DNA of 64,000 nucleotides from assembly GCA_963855995.1 (NCBI GenBank), contig OY979716.1, positions 41,501,818-41,565,817 of the forward strand, written 5' to 3'. The notes below the pieces were generated by a model. The model ran no database searches, was not told the origin of the DNA, and saw only the letters and a program-made list of their open reading frames with translations. The stretch comes from Muricea muricata. Lineage: Eukaryota > Cnidaria > Anthozoa > Malacalcyonacea > Plexauridae. The position numbers and the translations under genes are program-made. Shown in pieces: positions 46,760 to 58,243 of this stretch; the first letter of the stretch is position 1; each line of letters opens with the position of its first letter.

Positions 46760-47892
46760 TTTCACCTTCAGTTGCCAACGCGGAAGACATGGATCATGCC
46801 ATTTGATGCACAAGTTGTGCAATGCAAGCCATGATAATCGATGTGGCGTTACGCCTCCGACACTCCATCTTCTTATATGTAATACGCCACCGCCCTTTCA
46901 ACATACCGTATGCATGCTCGGAGACAACTCGAGCCGATCTTAGTTTATATTAAAATACTTCTCCTTTTGATTCTTTGTGGTGTCTGGGTAAGCTTTTAAA
47001 AGCCAGGAACGAGCAGGGAATGCACTGTCCCCCACCATTGCTAATGGAATTTCACCATATCCAGTTAAACTGGGCACTTTATTTGAGAGAACATTCCCAG
47101 ATTCAATTTCATTAAAAATTGATGAAGATTGAAGAAGGGTAGAATCATGTACTGATTCAGGTGCACCTACTCCGGCCAAAAGGAACCTCTTGTTTGCTCC
47201 AACTAGTCCCATGTTGGTAATTGAATATTGTTTTTTAAAATTATAGAGTTCTTCAGATTACAACTTATATATACATGGAAGCCATCCCAGGCTCCAACAC
47301 AGGGGAATCCATAATCTTTAAGAAAAGCTGTTAGTTCAGCTTCCCACTCAATTTCTGTTGATGGCAAAGTTACATACTCATCATAGAAAACATAGACTAT
47401 CAGGCGAATTACTTCATTGAAAATTTTACATGCAGTAGATTGTGCAACACCAAAAAGATCACCCACTGTACTGTAGGAACACCCATGAGCTAATCTGTAA
47501 ATAGTTAATCCAAGCTGACGTTCTGGTGGAACAGGTTCTTTGAATTTAGTGGTTTCTTTTATAAGTCGTTCTCTCACGGAATTCAATACATAATCAAACG
47601 TATCACAATTTACCCTTAGTCTCTTCTTAAACTGATTATTGGTCCAATTGCGATATCCATAGTCCCACCACTGGCTGGTTCTTTCTTCTACTGGACCTTT
47701 GGGTTTTCTCTCTTTTGGAAAACAACAAGCAACTGCAGCAGTTAACTTTTCAAATTTTGTCTCGTCTTCGATGATCGACCTTCTTATTTTCTTGTAGTGA
47801 CTACTTCTATTTCTGAAGTGTTGTGTTACAAACTCATCTGCAGCTTTTCGCTTCAATTTACTACTAGAAATTAATATTTGACTGGAAGCCAT
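46760..47892 (-). pseudogene. PIF/Harbinger DDE nuclease (HARBI1-like transposase)
   Basis: The ATG at 47892 starts MASSQILISSSKLKRKAADE. Around residue 140 comes RLAHGCSYSTVGDLFGVAQS (HTH), then LKDYGFPCVGAWDGFHVYIS with the first Asp. A one-base shift at about 47215 leads to GLVGANKRFLLAGVGAPESV and LAMVGDSAFPARSWLLKAYP with the second Asp. A second shift near 46940 leads to ARVVSEHAYGMLKGRWRI with the Glu, and the frame ends at HQMA (about 46790). All three acidic residues are present. The protein would act with the Myb-like partner encoded on the other strand. Two single-base shifts are the only breaks I see. Confidence 0.75.
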
Positions 47893-48059
47893 GTTGAAAA
47901 TATAGAAACTTGCCTTAGTCCCCTTGTCGAGGATTTGGGTGACTCGGCACGTTTATTCGTCTGACGGATATCCGTCCTAAATTCATATTAGATGGGAATC
48001 TGTCAGACGAGTTTCCCGTCAGACGGAAATCCGTCGTCTAATATGAATTCAGCTAATAT

Positions 48060-50458
48060 TGACCAGTGAGAAGTATGATGTTGCTGATATCTATGTGGTA
48101 CAACTATGTGGTACTTTGGTTAAGGTCAGCAACAGCATTAGGAATTCTCAGGATTGTGAATCGTGTTGCATGTGATAATAACCAAAAAAGTGAAAGAAAT
48201 TCAACTATAAAATCCATCAGTCCAACAAACAGAATCAACTTCACCTGTTACCTCAGTAGACAGTTTACTTGCTGAATATGATTATCTGTTTCACAGCATC
48301 GGTAAATTGAAGGTTGTACAAGTCAAGCTGCATATTGACAACCAAGTACAACCTGTTGCGCAGAAACATCGCAGAGTTTCTTTCCACTTGCGAGAGAAAT
48401 TAGATACTGAGCTAGAACGATTGGAGAAAGCAGGAATTATAGAGAAAGTCGAGACGGCCACCGATTGGGTCTCGCCAATTGTCATAACACCAAAAAAGAG
48501 TACGAATGATATACGAGTGTGTGTTGACATGGGAGCACCAAATCGCGCAATTAAGAGAGTAAGACATGTAAATCCAACAATTGAAGATTTACGGTATGAT
48601 GTTAATGGAGCTAAAGTCTTTTCCAAATTGGACCTCGCAAAAGGTTTTCACCAGTTGGAGCTCCATGAGGATAGTTGGGGAATAACTACATTTTCAACAC
48701 GCGTAGGCCTTCGGCGCTTTCGTTCCCTTACTTTGGTACCAACTCAGCACCAGAGATTTTTCATGAGGAACTGTGCAAACTACTTGCAGGAATCAAGGGA
48801 GTTTGTAATATTCATGATGACATTTGGGTCACAGAAACTGATGATCAAGATCACCTTAGAGCTTTGTCTGAGATGTTCCAGCGACTTCGGGAGGCTGGCT
48901 TGACACTTAAGCGAAGTAAGTGTGTGTTTGCACAGTCCAAGCTGACATTCTTTTGACTTGTTTTCAACAAAGATGGAATTCTACCTGATCCAGACAAAGT
49001 TAAGGCAATACAGCATATCAGTGCTCCAACAAATGTAGCACAATTACGGTCTTTTTTGGGGATGACAAACTATTGGGCACAGTTTATTCCGGATTATGCT
49101 ACTTTTGTTGGCCCTCTTTGCTTTTTGACCAAGAAAGATGCTCAGTGGGTATGAACAGAGAGACACCAAGAGTGCTTCGAACAGTTAAAAGAAAGCTTAA
49201 AAGAGAATACTTTGTTGAACTATTACGATCCTAACCTTCGAACAGAAGTAATATGTGACGCATCACCAGTTTGAGTGAGTGCTGTACTAGCTCAGTATAA
49301 GTCAGGGAAAACGGCACCAAGAGTAATTGCATACAATAGCAGAACTCTTACGTCGGTGGAAAGAAGGTATGGTCAGATTGAGCAAGAGTCATTAGCAATT
49401 CAGTTTGGATGTCTGAAAAACCAATTGTACTTGTTGGGTCATGAATTTACGGTTGTAACAGACCATCAGCCATTAGTCTGTTTGTATAGCAATCCTTGCC
49501 GCCCGGGACCATTTCGTGTGGAAAGAATGAAGTTAAAACTACAACGTTTTAACTTTCGTGTTGTGTATCTTCCTGGGAAACACAATCCTTCTGACTATAC
49601 ATCGCGGCAGCTTTTTTCAATTGCACATCCTACCAAAGCAGATCGGGTGGCGTCGAAAGAGCTAGAGTACCATGTTCATTGTGTGGTTGAAGAAGATGCA
49701 CCAGCACCTTTAAGTCTTGAAGATAGAGAGAAACTAGGAAAGATTGTACCCTTAGTAAGGTTTATGAACATTTGCAACAAGGAACTGACTTTTGAAAAAC
49801 AGATACAGATTTACAACCTTACCGGGGTATAGCCAGTGAGTTATCCATTGCACATGGCGTCATCATTTGAGGTCAGAGGATAGTTTTGCCTAAATCGTTA
49901 CACAAGAAAGTCATCCGTATGGCACATGAAGGACACCAAGGTTTAGTTAAAACCAAATAACTCCTCCGATCACGAGTATGGTTTCCCGGGTTGGAAAAGA
50001 AGGTTGAATCGTACATAAACACGTGTATTCTGTGTCAAGCCACAGTACATACAGAAGCACAAGAGCCGGTAAAGTCCACGTTACCCAAAGGTCCTTGGGA
50101 ATGTCTGCCCATGTATTTTTACGGTCCTATGCCATCGGGCGAATATGTGTTGGTGGTCATTGACGAGTATTCCCGTTTCCCTGAAATCGATATCACTACG
50201 CCGACTTCCGCAAAAGCTACCCTGCCAAAGCTTGATCGTATTTTATCTTCATTTGGGATTCCGATCAGTATTAAAACAGATAATGGTCCGCCTTTTACGT
50301 CTAAGACTTTTAACGACTATTGCCGGCTCGTGGGAATCAAACATCAACTTATTACTCCAAGACACCCACATGCCAATGGTTTAGTGGAAAATTTTAATCG
50401 TATAGTCAAGAAAGTTACACGGACAGCTGTTATCGAACGTAAGTCTTGGAAACATATA
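48060..50458 (+). pseudogene. gypsy reverse transcriptase, RNase H and integrase
   Basis: The RT begins VAQKHRRVSFHLREKLDTEL (48350) and runs through WVSPIVITPKKSTNDIRVCV and VFSKLDLAKGFHQLEL. A frameshift near 48715 leads to LSFPYFGTNSAPEIF, then the second Asp block VCNIHDDIWVTETD. RNase H includes VICDASP (49252) and VVTDHQPLVCLY. The integrase zinc finger region has GHQGLVKTK and CILCQA, and the core has YVLVVIDEYSRFPEI, SIKTDNGPPFTSKTFNDYCR and HPHANGLVENFNRIVKK, the D-D-E triad. Stops occur at 48957, 49153, 49274, 49870 and 49960. The Tc1 element cuts it at 50459 after RKSWKH. Confidence 0.8.
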
Positions 50459-52019
50459 CACGACGTGCCAAAATTATATGCAAATTAATATTTTTGCTCT
50501 AACGCCGACAGTTTTCAATCAAAATTCGCCAAGCTTGGCATTTTACATGGCAATACTAACACATGCGCAGATCTAAAATTTTAAGCTGATCTGCGCAATA
50601 GTAAACAAACGGCAGCTATTTTGGTGACCTCTAGTCTGTTTGAGCGTGCCAAGTTTATATGCAAATCATTGTTAAAGTGTCAAATGTGGCGAAGTGATGA
50701 CGGAAAATTAAAACATGGATTAGATTAGGAATATGTAATTTGAAAACAACAATAATACAACAGCAAATATCGTCAATATGGTTTCATAGTACAATCAATA
50801 TTGTAAATAATTGCCATTTCTATGGATCAGAGAAAAAAGTCTTTGGTCCATCGAAGATGTCAAACTTTCGATGTAATCTGATGAAATGTCTTTGGCAGCA
50901 GTCAGAACGGCATTGCAGAGGTCGTCCTTGGAAGTGTACTGCCTCCCATTGGGGTAAAGCTTCCGTTTCAGGATGCTCCACAGATTTTCGATGGGATTCA
51001 AGTCTGGAGAACAGGCTGGCCATTGCATAATTTTCCCATGCCTCGCAAAAACACTCTGCAAATATTTGGTGGTAAGCCTTGCAGCATGAAATGGGGCATT
51101 ATCATGCACGAATACCATCTTTTTCTGGAATGACAAATTCTTCTTGTGCCAGGGTACGAGGTGCTCCTTAATGAAGTCAATATAGAGTTTGGCAGTCATT
51201 TTCACTCCATCTGCAACTCTGAATGGCCCTACCAGCTCGTTTCCAATTGCCGCCCAAAGCATCACACCACCACCTCCTTGCTGATGCCTGATCCGGTGGG
51301 GACGTGGACCCTCCTTGCAATACCATCCTCTCCTCCATCCATCAGATCCATCAAGGGTCGCTTGACACTCGTCGGTGAACAAAACTGTTTGAAAATTGAA
51401 TTTCATGTGATTTTTTGCCCTCTCCATCCTCTTTTTCTTATGGGACATCCTGTAATGGTGGGCAAACCTCTGGTTTTCCACATTTTGCAACATTCCTCAG
51501 GATACGGCATTGAGTTGATTTGGGCACATCAGGAACGTCAGCATTTTCAAAAACCTCTTTGCTAGTTCCAAGAGGGTTACGGAGAAGTTCTCTATTGATT
51601 CTACTCATGGCTCGATGCGAAACAGGTGCTTTCTTACAAATTTTCCCTTTGTCAGAAAGTCCGTTGCAAAGTTCAGCGTTAGTCCCAATTTTTTTAATGG
51701 TACGATGGTCATGGTCCAATTCTTTGCTTATTTCTAAGGTAGATATGTTATCATGAAGCCTTCGAATAATTTTAGATTTCTCAGCTTGACTCAAAGCACC
51801 TCTACGTCCCATCTCGCATCTAAAGTTGGCACGTTGCATCAGACTAGAAATCATCAAAATGGCTGCCGTTTGTTTACTATTGCGCAGATCAGCTTAAAAT
51901 TTTAGATCTGCACATGTGTTAGTGTTGCCATATAACGTGCCACGTTTCGCAAATTTTTATTGAAAACTATTTGAGTTTGAGCAAAAATATCGATTTGCAT
52001 ATAATTCTGGCACGCAGTG
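50459..52019. mobile_element. Tc1 transposon, 1561 bp, nearly complete
   Basis: The left end CACGACGTGCCAAAATTATA and the right end (complement of CACTGCGTGCCAGAATTATA) are flanked by TA (50457-50458 and 52020-52021). Inverted repeats of about 180 bp include ATGCGCAGATCTAAAATTTT and AAACAAACGGCAGC. Length, TA target and DD34E gene fit Tc1. Left flank is gypsy integrase; right flank is hAT-like sequence. Confidence 0.93.
50795..51857 (-). pseudogene. Tc1 DD34E transposase with one frameshift
   Basis: From the minus strand at 51857: MGRRGALSQAEKSKIIRRLH and HDHRTIKKIG (HTH 1), then RAMSRINRELLRNPLGTSKE and KSTQCRILRNV (HTH 2). Between 51493 and 51438 the frame changes by one base. The catalytic part then reads QTVLFTDECQATLDGSDGWR (first Asp), GGGGVMLWAAIG and VFVHDNAPFHAARLTTKYLQ (second Asp). 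PACSPDLNPIENLWSILKRK follows (34-residue spacing to Glu), ending GNYLQY at 50795. All key residues are intact, so apart from the single shift this could be a recently active copy. Confidence 0.85.
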
Positions 52020-52021
52020 TA

Positions 52022-52345
52022 TATTGCATATGGAATATATTTTGCATATCTGTTGATGGAACGAAAGACAGCGGAATTGGGCAAGAAACTAGTTGCGTTC
52101 GCTACATTGATGAGAAGTTACTTCCCTAAGAAGGATTTTTGTTTTATGAGTGCCCACAGACAACAGGAGAATCAATTGCTAGAATTATTCAAGATGTTTC
52201 TTTTGCCCATTGGATTACCAATCAGTAACTTGCGTGGTCAAACATATGACGGAGCTGCCAATATTGTCTGGTGTTTACAGCAGATGCCAGGCAAAAATAG
52301 CAGAGATTCAGCCATTAGCTATGTACTTATATTGTTGAACTCATT
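52022..52345 (+). pseudogene. hAT transposase core fragment (TTF/ZMYM type)
   Basis: Frames after the Tc1 element read VDGTKDSGIGQETSCVRYID, then SNLRGQTYDGAANI. These are the first acidic block and the QxYDG block of TTF-type hAT transposases. Frame changes occur near 52100 and 52180. A further frame (52359-52586, with HKHEKGLQTYRALEELLFKN) is protein-like but unassigned. No terminal repeats are visible. Confidence 0.6.
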
Positions 52346-52799
52346 GTGAAAATTTACTGTGACCTATTTGTATAACCAAACAAAATGCAACAAAGTAATT
52401 AGGACACACAAACATGAGAAAGGATTGCAAACCTATCGAGCTCTCGAAGAACTGCTCTTCAAGAATTTGCAACAGGCAAATGAGGTTTTATTGAAGAAGT
52501 ATAATTTTGATATTGATATTTTGCATATAGAATCAAAGCATTTCCATAAAAATTTTTTACCATTTTGCTACATTTGTGTCATCTGAAATAAACTGTTGAC
52601 TTGTTAATGGCTATTGAAGACAAAGAATGCGGTTTTTTACAGATGAGAGTGAATCGATCATTAACTTTATAGATCATTAAATGCCGAATTATTTCAACTG
52701 ACAACAATATAGTTATGACAGGCACTTCTACTTCATTTATGAACGTTGATAATTATCTACACTTAGGCAGCAAATGGTACGTCGCAAACGAAAATACCG

Positions 52800-53690
52800 A
52801 GTGATGCGTCGATTTTTCTCCGTTACATTCATCAGGAATGTTGTGTCACATGCAGTAAACTGGTGAGGCATCATCCCCAGTATGCTCCACAGAGCATTTA
52901 TTGGCATGCTAAAAAGTTGGTAGGCGAAAAGATTATTACTATTATTATCTTTATATTTAACCAGGATACCCACATCACTGTAGTGCTTTTCAGTGTGGTA
53001 TACATGATAAAAGGAGGAAAAATAAAGGAAGACCGCGTAAATTGTCTTCAAGATACGAAAGAAGTATAATTCATACAATACACAAGCTATGAAATGAGCC
53101 GGTCTCTTTTTCTTCAAAACGAATCAAAATTGCCGCAAACATACCTGAAGATGTTAGCTGTCGTAATATTCGATGATTTCCCAACAGAAAAGGGTATGGA
53201 TATAGACAAGCAAGAAAAAAGGGCCTTCTTACAAAAAATGACAAAAGAATGCAAACTAAGTTTGAAAAGAACGTTTTAAGAAGAGTAAAGGAAGAGTTCG
53301 GAACTGAAGATATTTTGATTTTTTGTAGCGATTGCCTTTGACAAAGGTGTGATTAGTTGTGAGCAGTATCATTCCAAGCTGACTGGAAAGATGATGTTTG
53401 CTGAGTTTGTTAAGAAGCATTTTAGTGATGCCTTTAAAAATAGTGCTAATCCTTGTGGAAACTATTTCTTCAAGATGGGTGATCCAAGACAATGCTCTAA
53501 AGTGGCTCATAAGGCCATGGGTCATTTAGGATGCAGAATGTTTGCGATTCCTCCATGTTCTTCAGATATCAATCCGATCGAAATATTTTTCACCTTGTGC
53601 GTAGACAGCTTCAAGATGATGCTTTAAGGAACAAAATAATGAAAGAGACTTTCGCTGCATTTTCTGAGTGTATAAAACGCACCATGAAAA
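52800..53690 (+). pseudogene. Tc1-like transposase remnant
   Basis: VRHHPQYAPQSIYWHAKKLV (HTH) is followed, after a disrupted stretch, by KRRKNKGRPRKLSSRYERSI and SFSSKRIKIAANIPEDVSCR. YGYRQARKKGLLTKNDKRMQ comes next. The C-terminal catalytic part has CEQYHSKLTGKMMFAEFVKK, FFKMGDPRQCSKVAHKAMGH (second Asp) and IPPCSSDINPIEIFF (Glu). The first Asp region is damaged. It belongs to the same family as the fragment at 353-951. Several TGA and TAA codons show long decay. Confidence 0.7.
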
Positions 53691-53744
53691 CAAAAAATTG
53701 AAACAATTATATATATATACATATATGTACATATATATTTAACA

Positions 53745-53923
53745 AATAGATTTCATTTTTGCGTGCGTCTGCACTGTAATAGATCACAGATGACGTCATA
53801 GCGTGTGAAGAACAAAAAAGTATGCACGAGATGCAGTCGAGTGCGTGACTTTTTCTTCACACGCTATGGCGTCATCTGTGATCTATTACAGTACGGAAGC
53901 ACAAAAAAATGAAATCTATTTGT
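53745..53923. mobile_element. Palindromic MITE, about 180 bp
   Basis: AAATAGATTTCATTTTTGCG at the left mirrors the right end, and both arms share CTGTAATAGATCACAGATGA and TAGCGTGTGAAGAA. The arms are about 75 bp with a short centre. (AT)n stretches flank it at 53706-53740. Confidence 0.88.
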
Positions 53924-54084
53924 TTTATATTATAATAAAATTGGCAAAAATCATGCAAAGACCCGCAAAATAAATTAGCTAAATTAGATCACGACATCAG
54001 TTCACATCATCCGTGTGTGTGTACATTAATAACACACAGCTCACGACCAATGAAAATGCAGAACGAACACGTATTATTATATAA

Positions 54085-54145
54085 ACATATATATATATAT
54101 ATAAACATATACATATATGTATGTATGTGTGTATGTGTGTGTAAA
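54085..54145. repeat. AT/GT microsatellite
   Basis: Alternating TATATA followed by TGTATGTGTGTATGTGTGTG. Frames through it are spurious. Confidence 0.85.
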
Positions 54146-54220
54146 ATCATTCAAGTACACTATCGATGTTTGTTTAATCCAATCCATGCATATTTCCGCG
54201 TTGCAGGATTTATGAAAGTT

Positions 54221-54999
54221 TTATAGATTAACTCCAATGGATTCCAGATTCGCTCTAAGGATTAATATTCTTGATTGGTTTGCCCTTTCAACATCTCTGG
54301 AAGCATCATTCATTTTCCAAGTGATGTCTAAGAGTTTTGACAGAGACTTTGAAGACTTGTTTATGATAAATTTGTACAAATCCTTTTTGCCCTCAGAATG
54401 ACAGGTTTTTGCAACGATCATTAACTCCTTATAGCTGCTAATATCATTTGCGACAATAAATTCAGAAGCATCGAAGTTGGACAACTTCTTTGCTTGAGAA
54501 CCAACATCGTGCTTTTCTTTGCGTTATTTGAAAACTGTGTGAAAGCATGTTTGGTTTTTGGTGAACCAATTTTTTGTAAATTTGGTTGACCAGGGCTGTG
54601 TAGTACATTGGTAAATGGCTTGTTTTTGCAGACATACTTGTAGGCGACATGGGGATAACCAAATGGTTGGTCGGAAAAATGCAAGGCAATCTGGTGTTTT
54701 TTGCTTACATAATTTTTCCTCGCTTTCCACCGCTTTGGTGCACTTAATTTGATAGCAAAGTGGTAGTGCTTTCTCCCATGGTGATGGTCTTCCATGCAGC
54801 ACGACCAGTGTTCTGGATGGGTCGCATTATCCTTTTGATTTCCCAGAGATTGGGAAAAGGCCTCATGAAAACAGTCAGCAAATGCCTGGCAATTTGCCAT
54901 CTTCATGTCTGCCTGGGATTAAGTGATCAGATAGACATGACGGATTTGTCTTTCACCAAGCTTCTGACCAAAATCAATGTCTACAATGTTATTTTCCAT
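54221..54999 (-). pseudogene. HUH (Rep-type) endonuclease remnant
   Basis: The minus-strand ATG at 54999 starts a short leader ending HVYLIT, then a TAA (54919-54921). The frame continues QAFADCFHEAFSQSLG and the HUH motif HYHFAIKL (54757-54768; two His around a hydrophobic residue). LHFSDQPFGYPHVAYKYVCK follows, with Tyr and Lys placed as in the catalytic Tyr motif. A single frameshift near 54520 leads to SNFDASEFIVANDISSYKEL and a helical tail ending at 54221. HUH nucleases nick single-stranded DNA and attach to it covalently; they serve replicon Rep proteins, Helitrons and Replitron-type transposons. I recall related coral proteins with a P-loop ATPase after this region; none is visible here. 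It is broken by one stop and one shift. Confidence 0.55.
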
Positions 55000-55739
55000 T
55001 GTATAACACTTAAGTGACTTGACAAGATTTAGATAAATAAGGATAATTCAAAATTAGGCGCCTTGCATTGTTGGGCCCTCGGCTTAAATCGCATCAACCA
55101 GAAGGTAATTATCAATTTCAAAAACAAATTCCTTAACGATCTGTATTTGTAATGGCAGAATTTTTACTATCGGTAAATACAGCAGTACACAGTGTTTAGG
55201 AAGCTCACATTTTCTCATTTTTGTGATTGTAGAAGACTATAAAACCAAAATCCGACAATGAAGGTATGTTTCGTATTTTTTTTTGTGAAACAAAACAATA
55301 GGGAACAAACAATATTATGTTAGTTAGCCATTTTATGCTGTCTAGCTTTCATTCCATCTGCATAACCTTAAACGTGTTATAAAGTAAGAAATAAGCTGAA
55401 ATGATTATGTTCCCCAGTAGATTTTAACAACCTTGTTGTCCATGACAACAAAAACTTTGAAGATGTGGCGAAAAGCCTCCTTCATCAATATATTATTTCG
55501 CTCATCCAAATGTTTATTTAAATACACTGCGGAAATACTATTGTTCATTCTTGCGCCAATAATGTTTAATCTTAACCGAACATAGACATACTGCACGTAT
55601 AAATGTCATTTGTAGAATTGTTTGAAAATTTTTCACTGTTGCTTTATCGTTCTTAGCAAGATTAAAGGCTTAAGATCATACTGCTCGTGTGGCCCAGACA
55701 ACGTTCCTGTAAAATTTATAAAGCTGGTGGCTTTCTGTT

Positions 55740-56660
55740 CTGTCAAAAAACTATGAGAAGCTCATATTACGACAAATAGCTGGTTTTCTCTCTGATGAAG
55801 ATATACTCCACCAGAATATCAGTGCCTTACGTAAGGGGTATTCTATTACTACAGCCTTGTTTGCCGTGAGAGGTGAAATTCGAAATGCCATGAATCGAGG
55901 TGAAATTACACTAGCTGTTATTGCCGATTTCTCGAAAGCCTTTGACCCAGTTGCTTGTAAGACCGTAATATTGAAACTCTATGCTCAAGGCTTTTCGAAA
56001 GATTCTCTGCGATGGATAACAAGTTACTTAACAGGCAGGCGTCAATTTGTCCAAATCAATGACTGTAAATCAGAGATAACAAATGTAACATCCGGGGTAT
56101 CCCAGGGATCGATTCTGGGCCCCCTGTATAATTCAATCTTTATCTAAATGATCTAGCTGGAAAACTGCCAGGAACAGTGAAATCACATCAATACGCTAAC
56201 GATACTACAATGTACGCTCATTGTAAACCAAAAGAGTTGTAGCTTTTGTGAATCTGATATGCAAAGAGCCCTGAATGACTTACATTTGTGGTCCATAGAG
56301 ACCAATCTGACACCGTCAAAATCGAAAACAATCTTGTTCTCAACCAAGCAAATGTTGCATGTTCACAAGTTGGAAAATTATAACATTTCTTTAAGCTGTG
56401 ATGGACTTGATATTGAAAGTCTTTCTTCTTTGAAACTGTTGGGCATGAACATGAACGAACATTTGTCTGGGATGGATCACGTAAAAAACATGATTGCGTC
56501 GTGTTACTCTATTCTTGCCAACTTGCGAAACTCAAACATTCTGCATCCTTTTCATTGAAGAAGCAACTAGTTGAATGCCTTATCCTTTCAAGACTGGACT
56601 ATAACATTTCTGTTTTGTATCCACTCCCTGCGTACTTATTAAGAGACTATCGCAGGTGCA
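55740..56660 (+). pseudogene. Non-LTR (LINE) reverse transcriptase fragment
   Basis: The frame reads YEKLILRQIAGFLSDEDILH and SALRKGYSITTALFAVRGEI, followed by TLAVIADFSKAFDPVACKTV (motif A, FSKAFD). FSKDSLRWITSYLTGRRQFV and VTSGVSQGSILGPLY (motif B) come next. After a frame change, YANDTTMYAH stands where the catalytic YADD should be. The thumb follows (LNDLHLWSIETNLTPSKSKT, LGMNMNEHLSGMDHV), then SRLDYNISVLYPLPAYL. This is a Jockey/CR1-like RT. The D to N change in the catalytic motif and the frameshifts mean it is inactive. Confidence 0.8.
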
Positions 56661-57490
56661 ATTATGTGCAGCAGCTTTCGTGAATAATAGATTGTATATT
56701 ATACATATCATTTTCACTAGCATTTTTGCCATATATTTTGTCCAGGATTGTTGTGACCTCACAACTTTTGCTGACTCAGCAGTTTGTATTTTGCACATTT
56801 TTGCGAATAACTTGGGAACTAAAAGAGATATTCTACTGCAGTAAATGGCCAATCAGCTTACTTTTTCATGCTCTTTGACATGAAACAATAAAAAATTTCA
56901 TTGCCAATGCCCTTTAAATCATGTGCATGGATGTCTTCTGCATTTGCAAGTTTTGGTCAAATCTACACCAAAGCTACAAAAGATATTGATCAATAATGTT
57001 ACCGTGAGTGTTATCACCGCTATTTCCGAGTTTGCTTAAACTTGCTTAAAGGTGTCATTTCATTGACTTTTGCTCTAAAGTGTTGTTTTGCACGGCACAA
57101 TATACATCTCCGTGCATTGCTTAATAAAAAAAGTGTCAAGAAAGAAAAAGAAACATTATCTTAATCAAAAAGGCAGGCCAGAAGTGATTATGCGGTATAA
57201 GACAGCACAAGTAAAAATTGATGGTGAAACCATTCCAAATTCGAACATCAGATTTGGTCAGAGATGCTATGAGATACAGAAAGAATTTCAATCCTATAGG
57301 TGCAAAAAAGTTTTTCTAAGCATTATCCAAGCTGGAACAATGGAAACAACTGGATAATGCACCAGACATCAGCACTCCAAAGAGCTCAGAGTGCTACTCA
57401 GCTATTTTCTAAAATCACACAATGAAAGACTGTAAAATAGAAAAGTACACAATAGGTGTCGACCCATGTAAGGTAATCCAAGAGGTCTTT

Positions 57491-57600
57491 GGATTCCGGA
57501 TTCCATATCCTGGATTCCGGATTCCCCAGCTTGGATTCTGGATTCCGGAACCATCGAGAATCCTGGATTCCTATTAATGTTGAGATTGGATTCCAATCTC
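57491..57600. repeat. GGATTCC-based short repeat
   Basis: TGGATTCCGGATTCC-type units recur about nine times with gaps. They read as direct and near-palindromic copies. No reading frame is conserved. Confidence 0.75.
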
Positions 57601-58146
57601 TGTTTCACATGTTGATTTGGTAAAAATACTTTTAGTAAAACGATTTCATTGAATAAATCAAAACTACATATTAAAATAAACACAAACAACAAAATCTTGT
57701 GCAGCTACTTACAACAAAATGTACTTACTTCATCACAAATAAGTTGTACTCTTGCCTTATACTTGCCATTACTACAAAAACTTGTAATGTGATGCACATT
57801 GAGCACCCTTTAGCTATAAAAAAGCTTTAAAATTACTTGTATGGTCCTCAATCTTAATTAAACTTAGACTTAGTGGCGTTAGTGTGTGGAGTGGTTAATA
57901 CAACATGCACTGTCCACCACAAAGGTCGCTATTCATTTAATGTGAGCGCACAGAGTATAAAATATGTGCTTGATAAAATGAAAGTCAAATGCAAAAACGA
58001 AGTTAACCCAGCGCAGGACGTTGATTGTGATTTAAGGGATCGAATCCTAATTTGTACAAAAACCACATGCAGGCCGAAAACGTTATAGGTAATACAAAAA
58101 AGTATGAAACAAATTCTTGCAATTCAAAATAGGAATGAAAGAAAAT

Positions 58147-58243
58147 GAGTGATTGAGACTAAATTTTCGACTGTATTTCAAACGTCCAACAGAATGAAAA
58201 ATTATCAAACACAAAGAAATTTCACAGTCTCAATCACTCGTCT
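58147..58243. repeat. Short inverted-repeat element, about 97 bp
   Basis: GAGTGATTGAGACT at the left and AGTCTCAATCACTC at the right are exact complements around an AT-rich centre. It lies downstream of the NHL-like gene. Confidence 0.7.

Larger units (their letters stand above)
43872..48057. mobile_element. PIF/Harbinger transposon, 4.2 kb, inserted in the gypsy protease
   Basis: ATTAGCTGAATTCATATTAG at 43872 and its complement ending at 48057 form the outer inverted repeat. It continues with GACGGATTTCCGTCT-type blocks. If the usual 3-bp target is taken, the flanks read TTA (left) and TAA (right), so the duplication is not perfect. The element carries a Myb-like gene on plus (44190-44490) and a DDE nuclease on minus (47892-46760), the normal pair for this superfamily. 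It also holds smaller repeats at 45108-45271 and 45459-46569. Confidence 0.8.
42811..50458 (+). mobile_element. Ty3/gypsy LTR retrotransposon, split by a PIF/Harbinger element and truncated
   Basis: TGGCGACGAGTG at about 42812 is a primer-binding-site-like motif that would follow the 5' LTR. gag and protease follow (42855-43871), then the nested transposon, then RT, RNase H and integrase (48060-50458). The 3' part and right LTR are missing: a Tc1 element starts at 50459 in the integrase, and what lies beyond it is not gypsy. I did not delimit the left LTR. Confidence 0.75.

Noticed and set aside
46683-46943. 86-codon plus-strand frame
   Set aside because: It is the antisense of the C-terminal block of the Harbinger nuclease (SEHAYGMLKGRWRI).
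56580-56852. 90-codon minus-strand frame behind the LINE fragment
   Set aside because: No recognisable motif, and it overlaps the 3' part of the LINE and a repeat-like stretch.
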